Source: Peribolospora baueri (Eukaryota; Basidiomycota; Peribolosporomycetes; Peribolosporales; Peribolosporaceae). From it: DNA of 64,000 nt. The notes under the pieces were generated by a model. It saw only the letters and a list, made by a program, of their open reading frames with translations, did not search any database and was not told the DNA's origin. This document shows, in pieces, positions 36,895 to 46,705 of the stretch. The position numbers were made by a program, and so were the translations under genes. The stretch spans positions 248,001-312,000 of the forward strand of contig JAMDHS010000002.1 in assembly GCA_029717555.1 (NCBI GenBank), given 5' to 3'. The first letter of the stretch is position 1. Each line of letters starts with the position of its first letter.

Positions 36895-39332
36895 ATGTTC
36901 CACCCGTGGACGATCTTGCCTGCGTGAGTCGTCTTCGGCGGCGAGCGCGCGCCGGCCGTGCTGACCTGGATCCGTCTCCACCGCTCGTCCACCAGACTCG
37001 TCTCGGTCCTTGGCGCTGTTGCCGTTCCAGCGGGAACGGCGATCAAGCCGGTGCAACTGACGCTTCATCGTCTGCCTTCGTCGGGATGCAAAGTCATCTT
37101 ACAGCGCCAACTACCGGCGTTCAAGGACCTCGACGTCAATTTAGCTCACCATGTCGTCATCGAATCCAGGCCGTTGCTTCACGAACGTGAACTCGGGGGC
37201 AGGCATCGAAAGACGGCACGCGGGCTCACCGACGGACAGGTCATGTTGGGTCGAGAAAGGGAGGAGGATGCGTCCACGATGGTCACGCTGCTTGTAGGCT
37301 GGAGCGAGGAACAGCTCTCTGCGTCTGCGCGCGAGCTGTGTCCAGGCGGCTTGGACTGGAGCCAGCTAGACCAAAGTGACCCGTATTCTTCTCAGCCGTA
37401 CGCAGGCCAGCTCCCTTTTATTAACGTCCCCGAATCCTGGGTGGCCGGTGAGCTATAAGCGATCCCAGGCCTGCCCGTTGGTTCAGACTTGCTGCCCCTT
37501 CACACTTCCCCCCCCATCACCTGTTGTGGATGACTGGGCCGCGAACCGCATCTCGCTCATCTTTCTCGGCGACGGCTACACTCTGGCGGAAAAGGAAAAG
37601 TAAAAGGTTCGCCGATGACCTAGTCGTGAAAGAGACGTACGAGAGCGTCACGCCTTTGCTCAACGTCTGGGCCGTTTTCGTCCCCAGTCGGGATGGTAGG
37701 CGTCGGCTGTCAGCTCACACTCGCAGGCACGCTCGCAGGCTCTGACCGGTTGCTCCTATCTCGATGAACATTCCAGTCCGGCATTGGCGTCGACTCTCAA
37801 CCGCTCGACACCGCGTTCGGTTTGTACCGCGACGGGACCGAACTGTAAGACACGCTTCTTCCTCTGCCCCTCTGTGGTGCGAGATAGCAGCTGACGATCC
37901 TCCGCTGTGTCGCATCCTCAGTCGAGGAATTTATTGCTCAAAGCGCAAGGCCGCCCACGATGCCTGCGAAGCAGCAATGCGCGCGGTGGGCTCCAGTGCC
38001 CGATGCGACTATCCCCTCCTTCTCGCCAACTCACCTTGGTACGGTGGTCTTGGGGCAGAGTTTAGCATCACGACCGCCTCGGAAGTCAACGGGCCCATCG
38101 TGCTCCGGCATGAGCTTGGTCATTCGATTCTCTGGGTGGGCGAGGAGTACGACGGAGGATGAGAGTTTATTTATGAGGGATAACTGGCATTCCGGCTTGT
38201 GCATCGCGGTCGAGCCGTCGATCTCCACTATGCTTCTTTTGGGGTTCCTCCAGATATGCCTATTTCGGTGCCAACGCCGCAAAGAGCCTCTTTCAAGTCG
38301 GCGACCGGTGGGGTGCGTGGTTGAGCAACAAGAGCTTGGCCTCCCAGCCGGAACCCGACTCCTCGCGCCGAGCGCTCTGTCGTCCCCGTCCAGGCGTACG
38401 CGTGGCACAACCTCTCCAAAGGTCCATTCTCAGTCAGTTTCAACGCCTCGGGCACTTACCCCCATAACCTGCTTCGCTTCTCGCTCAGCGGGATCGAGTC
38501 CGCGGCGCAAATACGTATCTACCTCGACGGCAAGGAGATTGACGACGGGGGTTTCGATGAGAGCATCGGCAAGGACAGGAAGTTTTACCCCGTCGGCGAC
38601 GTCGGTGGTTCCGGCTCGAGATCCGGACTCGCCCTGGGAAAGCACGAGTACGGGGCTGAAGACGAGTTTCATGGCGAGGAGGGTTATGTGGGCGCATACC
38701 CGACGTGAGTGATCCCACGGTCCTTCTCCTGTCCTTCTCTTCCGAGTGCTCCTCTGACCAAACTCGTGCCTCTTTTACTGATATCTGGCCCTCGCATGAC
38801 CGCCAGGTTCAGTATGTGGGACGACGTCACGTATCGCCCCACCTCCGAATCCTGCCTGATGCGCAACAACTCGATGGCCACGCTATGCGGGCCATGTAAA
38901 GAGGCCTTATGGCTGAGCCTCCTGCGTCAAACGTCTCTCATCGATAGCATCGACTGGGCCTTTGAGGCTTCCACCGTCGAACCTGCCGGATCAAGGGGCC
39001 AACGGAACGCTCAAGAGTTTGCGGACGCCTGTTCGGATAAGGTTCGCGTCCGCGTGCAACCGTTACCGTTGGGACATCTCCGACGAGATGTCAGCGGCGC
39101 GAGGCGGCGTGAGGCCTTGGACATCGAATGGTTTGAAGGGGATAATAAGCGGAAGGAGTGGGACGGCGAGGAAGAGGTCGTCATTCCTCTCGGCCGCTGC
39201 GTCAGCGGCGATGTCGCTGCTCAAGAGCTATTGCGAAGGTGGACGGTTCGGGTAACTTTCAGGTCTCCAGAGGTCAGGACGGACCGGAAGGGGTATCTGA
39301 CGGAGACGAAGAGCTGGGCGATCGCACCATAA
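36895..39332 (+). pseudogene. M64-family metallopeptidase gene, broken by several lesions
   Basis: Family recognition is good: RISLIFLGDGYT (about 37545-37580), LLANSPWYGG, VLRHELGHS with the zinc motif HELGH (about 38104-38118), VGEEYDGG, YAYFGANAAKS, WGAWLSNKS, GTYPHNLLRFSLSG, CLMRNNSMATLCGPCKEALW, and a beta-rich C-terminus ending WAIAP at 39332. The pieces lie in family order, but they cannot all be joined in one phase. The splice phase is wrong near 37447-37469. The frame changes with a stop at about 37600. One extra base sits at the junction at 37697. The donor after VGEEYDGG (38160) lacks GT, and the frame changes again at about 38355-38366. At least four independent lesions suggest a decayed gene; scattered assembly errors are the alternative. 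Some exons and introns remain perfect, so decay is recent. Confidence 0.7.
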
Positions 39333-40137
39333 ATGGTTTTTTTTCCGTCCGCCCATAGTCACTGAGACTCGTCCATGTACACGAACCTGCGAAGAACCCT
39401 TCGCGTCCTAGGGAGAAGAGATGAAAGAGCCCGCGTATCACGTGGTACGACCCGTGTGTCACGAATATGTCTCCATTTGCTGTCCGGAACTCTTCTTCTA
39501 CCAGCACCTCCATCTGCAGTTGCCACACCAGGCAACACATCTTTTTTTTTTGTCGAACGGAGAGAGAAGGTTTTGCACGGACGGGACTAACGGCTGAGAA
39601 GCGACCGATCATGTTCTGCGCGTAGAATTGCTCACGTGGCGGGCGACCCAAGACAGGGATGAGCGTCTCTCCGGTGAGTTTGGTGCTTATGTGGCTCGCG
39701 TCGCTACCACCAACCAGGAGTTCGTCTGGCGAGGATGTGCGAGGAGATTTGCGCAGGCATCTGGTGGTCCATCGTTCCTCTCAGTGAGCTCTTTCGCCTG
39801 TCTCGTCACACCCTCGAGCACGTGAAACTTGGCGGCGTATCACCGCGTTTCATGCGACCCCTTTCGACGTTCTTCACTTGCTCGCAGTCACCTGCAACGA
39901 CTTGTGCCCGAACATGTGAGAAGGAGCAGAGCCTCCGACGACGACGACGCCGGATGTAGAGGCAGGAGCGCTCCTCTGCGGCCAGCTGCAGCTGACATTT
40001 TGGGCACTATTGGCTCCTTCCTTCCCTACCTGGAGACATAAATATTGCCGATGCAACTGTGGCTGGAGGGACGACAGTGAGATTGTGAGTAATGTGGGAG
40101 GCGAGGCGAGCGAACGTGGCCACAAGCTGACGGACAT
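39274..40137 (-). other. Coding-like minus-strand segment, unknown, possibly decayed
   Basis: Several stretches read like real protein on the minus strand: GGSAPSHMFGHKSLQ (about 39890-39935), then after a plausible 90-base intron LLAHPRQTNSWLVVATRAT, then in another frame STKLTGETLIPVLGRPPREQF, then after another plausible intron ANGDIFVTHGSYHVIRGLFH. The frames do not join cleanly and I recognise no family. The 3' end would overlap the end of the M64 gene in the opposite direction. Confidence 0.25.
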
Positions 40138-41145
40138 ACCAAGCGCAATCTATTTTACCCACCCCGCCCCACCCCACCCCGCTCGCTCATCCTATCCTAT
40201 CCTAGCCCGAAGACGCCCTCGGCAACACGACCAAATCCTCCCAACAACCCGTTGCCCAACAACCAATGACCGTACCGGCCGGCGGCGACGGCGACGGCGA
40301 CGACGGTACACGACAGCGGCAGCGGTAGGAGTAGCAGCGGCCATGCAACGCCTGACGGAAACTCGTGGCCCTGACACCCTCTCTACCCGTATAGAGGGCG
40401 ACGATTTTTGACTTGACTTGCCGACGACAACGTCCACCATCATCCCCACGTATTTATCGATAGACCCACGCATCACGCATTCAAAGACGGCTCAACACCG
40501 CCGACCTAGGCGAAACCCGACGAACAATGGCAGGAAGAAAAAAAAAAAAGAAAAGAAAAAGAGACGTTCGTTCGCTCAAACCGGATCGAAAGGGGCCGCG
40601 CGGAAGGTCTTCGAAACTGGAGCGAGCGAGCGAGCGGCCGCGCCGACGCTATCTATCTGTCTGTCTGTGGTGAGCGATAGTTATTTCGAGGAAGGCGATC
40701 GATCGATCGGTCGTTCGTTCGGCGGACCGCGCTCGTCCTTCGGACGGCCAATGGCCGACCATCCCTTTTTTGCTGGTTCGCACGAGGAAGTGAAAGAGGA
40801 AACGGAAAGGAGCGGTGACGAGGTACGTCGCATCGATCGAGCGAGACGACGACATGGGGACCTACGATATCGGAGCAAAGAAGGAGGCAGATGGGCGTAT
40901 GAGGGAAGCGGAATAGGGATGGGTTTGTACACATGGGGCGGAGGGAATGAAGGGGGCGGAAAGACGGGATGGAAAGACGAGATGTTTGGGTATGACAGAC
41001 GAGGGAGCGGTGGACGCTCGACCGGTGTGCAGGCAAGTGGAACGTCGGAATGAGCCGAAAAAAAACGGGAAGCAAACCAGTCCAGTTCATCGCGACGGTC
41101 CGAAGGAGGCGACGAGGGAGCAAGGTGGATGGAAAAGGCCGCCAC
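39333..41145. other. Sparse region with an unassigned minus-strand coding-like segment
   Basis: This 1.8 kb lies between the M64 pseudogene and the deacetylase stop. Its first 800 bases carry the coding-like minus-strand segment listed separately. The rest (about 40140-41145) is A/G-rich with short runs (GCGAC near 40280-40300, GAGCGAGC near 40620, TCTGTCTGTC near 40655) and no gene that I can support. Confidence 0.45.
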
Positions 41146-42919
41146 TCAATCGTCTGCCCCCGGCGCCGGCGTGCCCTGGCAAGTCCAGGAGCTGTCGCGC
41201 GTGCCGTAGCTACCGATGGCCTTGTACGCCGACACGCCGTTGAGGCAGTCGACGATCGAGTTGAGCTTGTAGCCGGCGCTCTTGAAAGCGGACAGCGCCG
41301 CGGGCTCGACCTGCTCGACGGTGGACTGGTAGGACTCGTGAGCGAGGACGATATGGGGCTTGGGGTAGTCCTTGGCGACCTGCTTCATCTCCGCGATGGA
41401 GTTTTTGGCGGAAGTGCCCATCGAGTCGCCGGTGTCCTCGTCCCAAGTGACGACGGTGTAACCCCATTTCTGTCCGAAGGGGACGCAGACATCAGCGCGC
41501 CGGTTCGACAACGAAATGACGGTGTGCCTCGGACGGTACGGTACGGTACGCACATCGTTGAGGTACTTGACGATGGAGTCATTAATGGAGCCGTACTGTC
41601 GTCGCAGAAGGGGAAAAAAAAAAAGAAGAGACGAGGAGTACAGGTAAGCTCGGGCATATCTTGGCGGACCGGACCGATTAGGATGCCTTGACTCACAGGA
41701 GGGCCTTATTTAGAGTAGGCCATGGGATCATCATGGATTTTACGGCGTCGTTGTCAGCTGGCACGCAGTGAATGTCAAGTCAAGTCCGATAAAAGGCTCA
41801 CGAATGATGGCGGGCACGACGCCGATGATCTAATCCAGCGGGGAGCGCAGACGACAATGCACGAGTAAGGGAACATCGTCCATCAGCGCCGAGGCGATGT
41901 GACGCCGGGAAGGGACGAGCGGGACGCGGACTGACCTTCCAAAGGGCTTCCTCCAGGAGCTCGACCTGTTGGTCGATCTCCTGCCACGACAGGTCGGTGA
42001 GGTGCGGGTGGGACCAGGTGTGGGAGATGATTTCTGCAACGCCGGACTCATAGGCGTCGCGAAGGCGCGTGACGGAGGATTGGTCGTCTTTCGTGGAAGG
42101 GAGAGAAAGAAAGTCAATTTTGGGGGGAGAATACGAGACTGGGCGGCCAGGACGACTGACAGATGCATGCCCAATTGTCTATGGGGGAGAGAAGAGAATG
42201 ACGGCGAGACACATGAGTCTAAGATCGGATCCAAGATTCGAGGAGGAAGACTCACAGCCGTTGACGGCAAACGTCATTTTGCCGCCGGCGTTCTACGGAA
42301 TCGCCGAGCGGAGGGGATGAAGGAAAAGAGGGGTCAGCGTGACGACATACGAGAGTGAGACGCGGCTGCCGAGCTCTGCAGTCCCGCAGCGGTTCGTGGG
42401 CACACCTTCATGTTGGTCCACGCCTCCTTGTTCCACTGCGTGCATGGCATAAAGGACAGAAAGAAAACTCAGTGCGACGTGCGACATGCGATGCGCATGA
42501 TCCGTCTCCAACCAGCGCGACCTGCCGCTCCGTCGTTCGTCCGCCTCTTTGCACGGCGGATGGGGCTGTCTCACGGTGTAAACGCCATCGTCGTTGGACC
42601 AAGCGATGGTGCCGGTCTTGTCGCAGGTCGTGACGAGGCCGTTGCGATGGCTGTACGCTGCTGCGTCCTGAATGGGGACGGGGGAGCGCTTGGCGACGGT
42701 GTAGGTGGAAGGATGGCTGTTGAGGAGCGTTCTGCGAACGTTTTCGCTGAGGGGAGGCCAGCCAGAGGTGTCGACGGCGCTCGGGGAGGAGAGGGCGGCG
42801 CGCGGGGCTACGTCGCGATAGGAGCGGCGGACGGAGCGAGACTGGGCGGCCTGGACGGGGTTCGAGGGAGAGAAGGCGAGGGCGAGGATGAGGATGAGGA
42901 GGGAGGCGAAGGCGAGCAT
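41146..42919 (-). CDS. Secreted polysaccharide (chitin) deacetylase, CE4 family
   Basis: Enzyme that removes acetyl groups from chitin-type polymers in the wall. Nine minus-strand exons: 42575-42919, 42406-42435, 42256-42292, 42161-42178, 41936-42087, 41802-41829, 41697-41704, 41554-41595 and 41146-41469. They join in phase to 327 residues. Residues 1-24 form a signal peptide (MLAFASLLILILALAFSPSNPVQA split around A-Q-A). The NodB domain has motif 1 as SNDDGVYT (usual TFDDGP; both Asp kept), KMTFAVNGYNWAC, motif 2 SHTWSHPHL with the HxxxH metal ligands, motif 3 RPPYGS, WDEDTGDSM, and ILxH-type IVLAHES. The C-terminus ends SWTCQGTPAPGADD with no clear GPI signal. Motif 3 is assembled from an 8-base exon. 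Neighbours give no operon-like context. Confidence 0.9.
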
Positions 42920-44473
42920 GGCGGGTGAAGGCGAGAGGGCTGGAAGAGAGCGTGGGGGCTGTCGAGGACGAGAAGGTGGTGGTTACTAAAGACGGTGAGA
43001 GTGAGCGAAGAAAGAGAGCGTCGGGGAGCTGGGAAGAAGAAGAGGAGGGTGAAAAGGGAAAAGAGAAAAGGGAAAAGGGATGAGTGCTTGCTTGTCTATG
43101 TAGTATGAAGATGGCCGTGCGTGCCAGCCAAGCAACCTCGCTCTTCCTTCCTCCATCGTTCCCTCGCTCCCTCGTTCGCTCATTCCCTCGTCCCCTCGTC
43201 CCCTCGTTCCTTGGCCACGGCAGGCCGGCAAGCCCAGCTCGACTGGACTCGACTCCACTCTCGGCACATGGCATCGCAGCTCGGCACGACAGCAGCAGGG
43301 AGCGACGGCAGGGGTGCAGACAGGGGTGACGTGATGCGACGCGACGCGACCGCTCCCCATCCAGCTCTGACCGGCGACCATCGATGGGCCTTGCGGCTGC
43401 CCGCCACGCACATAACATGGACGGGACGGAGAGATGCTGGCCGAGTCCGAGTCGGAGTCGAGTCAGTCGAGTCGGTCTGGGCCAAGCCGAGCCGAGCGAT
43501 TTCCTTCCAGCCACGCTCGACGAGGGCAAGGGCAAGGGCAAGGTCAAGGTGGAAGGAAGGAAGAGACAGAGAGAGACACACGCCTGCCCCGTCGCGACCA
43601 AGCCCCCTGCTCCGGCCGCGGCGGGACCTGACGGCACGGCGCGGCCGACGAGCGCGCGTAAATCCACTCCATCCACTTCCACTTCGCCCGCCCCTCATGC
43701 CCGCCGGCCCTCCACCTCGCACTCCGTCTTTCATTCCTCCGCCACAAGGAACAGATGGGACCGACGGATGGACGAGATGGGATAGAGATAGAGATACATA
43801 GATGACTTGCTGCCCACACGCGATCGAGCCCACCGGTTCACATCGCCCCAGGCCGTGTCCATTCCCACTCCAGCCCGAGCTCGACCTCGAGCCAGATCAT
43901 GTGTACACGTCGCCCGAGGAAGGCGCAGCGTAGGTCGATCGATCCTCGTTGTTGGCGTCGCTACGACAAGACACGAGACAAACACGGGACCCTGGGATTT
44001 CCTCGCGCGTTCGATCCTTCGAACCAGACGCCATCGTGGACGAAAACGAACGAGGACGGGGATCCGATCGCGAGCATGCGGCAGGGTTTGCTGACTTCAC
44101 CTCAACGAATAACCCGTCCCTGGCGACGTCCGCGGGGAAAAAAGGAAGCAGAAGCAGATGGCCGAGCGAGAGTCAGTCAGAGAGACAGGTCGTCGTCGAG
44201 CTGCGTGACTCACTCGAGTCCCCGTTCCTTCCGTCCAACCTTAGTCTTGTCTTCCAACGACATCCTCAACTCTGTCAGCACGGTAGAGCCCTCAATCTCT
44301 GGATATTGCCTCAGCACCTCCTCCGGTTGCCCTGCGACTATCCACTGCCATTCCTTGCTCCCTTGTACCGGACCCTCCCTCTCCACCACCTCCTTCTCGT
44401 ACCCGACATGGGCTCACAACGCTCCCCCTTTCCCACTGTGGTATTTCTCCGTGAGCACCGCCATCGTCGTGGG
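42920..44473. other. Intergenic region upstream of the deacetylase, nothing supported
   Basis: This 1.55 kb lies between the deacetylase start and the 3' end of the APH-like gene. It is rich in CCCTCG/TCGTTCC simple sequence (about 43150-43215). No protein with recognisable family or splice structure was found. It should include the deacetylase promoter. Confidence 0.45.
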
Positions 44474-45435
44474 TCATCTAGGGGCCGGGTGGTCCGGGTG
44501 CGCGTCGAGGTAGCGCGACTCGTGATAGCCAAGGCGCGACACTAGGTACCGTCGGTCCGAGTCTTCCATATAAAGCCAATCGAACTCTTCGGCAGTTTGG
44601 TGGAGAGGCACACGCCTTCCTATCCAGTCGATCACGCTTTCGAAAACGGAAAGGCACGAACGAAGCAGCGCGACAGTCAGCTCAGCATCCATCGACACAA
44701 TCTTCAGGCGTCTTGAAAGAAAAAAGGAAGCTCTATCGGTACGAACCCGGTGAGGACGTAGTCGTCGTCCCAAAGCAGGTTGCACCAATCCAAGTCGTCG
44801 TGGCGGACCGGAAACGGTCCACGATCCAGTCCTAGGAGACAGCTGCGGCCTTTAGTGAGCGTGGGACGACGGGACAGACACCGGAGGGTTCTCCAAGTTG
44901 GGGCGACAGCCAAGTATCGTGCGGCGGTGCGACGGACGCATAGGTGAGCTGGAGACGAAAGCGGCGACTTGATCGAACATCTTTTCGACCACGGCCGCTT
45001 CTGAAGGTCGCTTCTTGCGCAAGTCGATTTGCCGGCCGGGCGAAGAAAAGGGGAGCCAACGGACGTTCCTTGGCGGTCGAAATGTCGTTTCCTCGGAATG
45101 GGCAGGGAAGGGAGCGCGTGGGAAGCGTACTCCAAGAAAGCGGCTTCGGAGGCGAGTTCTTCTACTGGTTCTACTCTCACCACTCCCCTCTTTCCGTCCT
45201 CTTCTTCGTCAAACATGAGCGGCATCTTGGCGGCCCACTTGACGCCGCCGTCAAACTCAACACACCAGGCCGCGTTGAAAGAGCCGTAAGCAGGATCATC
45301 GGTCACAAGACGACAACAAATGCCGCGGAGTTGGATGCAGACTTGGACGAGTGCGGCGAGGTCGATGTGTGCGCAAAGAGCGTCGCGCGCGGCCAAGCAC
45401 ATAGAAGAGGCATTGGAGTTGGTGGACTGGCCCAT
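44474..45435 (-). pseudogene. APH-fold phosphotransferase, probably broken
   Basis: The N-terminal part reads AYGSFNAAWCVEFDGGVKWAAKMP (nucleotide-binding lobe with the lysine), SEAAFLEYASHALPSLPIPR and GSPFL. The catalytic part reads GPFPVRHDDLDWCNLLWDDDYVLTGF, matching the family HxDxxxxN loop (here HDDLDWCN). The tail reads DWLYMEDSDRRYLVSRLGY. Between these, the segment after GSPFL continues only in another frame (GRQIDLRKKRPSEAAVVEKMFDQVA, about 44925-45025). The expected 40-60 residues before the catalytic loop are missing, and the aspartate-containing metal motif after TGF is not found in frame. This suggests a decayed gene of the broad fungal aminoglycoside-phosphotransferase-like family, whose substrates are mostly unknown. 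An unusual set of introns cannot be fully excluded. Confidence 0.5.
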
Positions 45436-46705
45436 CGTTCGGTGTTGCAGCTTGTGCGGGTTGAGGTGAAAAGATAGACCAGGTTTTGTCCCCTCCGCCC
45501 GTAATCAATGGAACACGGGGGTCATGCCGTCCCAGACCCATCCATCGCCCTCGCCCTCGCTCTCCATCCAACACAATAGCCCTGCAAGCTCCGGTGCGGA
45601 CGCACGCGGCCCATCGGAGGTGACCTCATCTCACTCCGCTTACGCTCACTGTCTGTCACGCGTGAAACGATACGGAGGCGGACAGGACAGGACAAGGAGG
45701 TTGCCGTATGCAGTATGTCAGGCCAAAGCGAGACGGACGAGTGGACCGTGAGGGAGTGGTGGATCAGACAAGCCAGCCTGGTGTGGTGGTACCTTATTAG
45801 ACGATACTGTAATACATCTCATCTCTCTACCTGCCATCGCCTGCGACAGAGGGGTAAGTAAGATGCACAATCCTTTCGAATGTTCACCATGCATTACACG
45901 TCCAGCGTCTATTTTCGAGTTGATGGATCCTCCTCCCTTCGCCCTCGACAGACGGAGACATCCATCGCGCGCGCTCATATATATATATGTTGGGTCCAAT
46001 ATGGAAGGAACGATCGGTCTACCAAACGCGCTCCCATCCCTCGCCGTCGCCGAGCGGCGGTGGACGAGGGGAGGAGAGAGCGTGGGGGGAACGTCATCGC
46101 GAGGCTCGCTCCGTGAGCACGTTCGGACGGCGCGACGGAGAAGAGGGGGCCACTAGGGACGGGCGGCGAGGCGAGCTCGAGCGACGGCGCGGCGTCAACG
46201 ACGGTCAAGGGTCGACGTTGGAGGTTGGAGGTTCTGGTCGAGGACACGCACGAATGGCGCGAGTGGATCGAGTGCACACGCTTTTACTCCTCTCTTTGCT
46301 CGCCGACGGGGGGGTGACTGGACGCTGGCTGCCCGTTGCCGCCGCTCGCACACGAGATGGATTCATTACCGCCATTACGACGGCGGCGATTACAGACGGC
46401 CGAGGCAGACTAGAGCGGGATTGTAATGCGCGTGGTTACCGTCGATAGATTCTCATTTGAAGAGACCTTGAAAGTCGGGCCGGGATGGCTGGCGTTGGTC
46501 AGCGCGTCGCGAGGGCTGCGGCAGGAGGAAAAAGGGCGGGCGGGCGTGGCAAGGGGTGCAAGATACAAAAGCGACGCTCTGCTGACCGACGCCCGCCTCC
46601 TTTCCCGACTGCCCAGCGCGTCTCTCGATCGCCCCCCTCCCTCCACCGACTCCGCGTATCGCCGCCCTGCCGCGTCGAGCTGAGTCGAGTCGAGGTAACG
46701 ACGAC
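45436..46705. promoter_or_regulatory. Divergent spacer between APH-like gene and MOT1
   Basis: 1.27 kb with no supported gene. A short (TA)n run lies at about 45978-45989. The segment next to MOT1 (46560-46700) is C-rich with a TCGAG repeat at 46676-46694. It should hold the MOT1 promoter. Confidence 0.4.

Noticed and set aside
43180-43833. Open frames on both strands upstream of the deacetylase
   Set aside because: Simple-sequence CCCTCG composition and no domain, start context or splice pattern.
44000-44050. TTCGATCCTTCGAACC, resembling a tRNA T-loop
   Set aside because: No matching acceptor stem, D-arm or anticodon arm could be folded around it on either strand.
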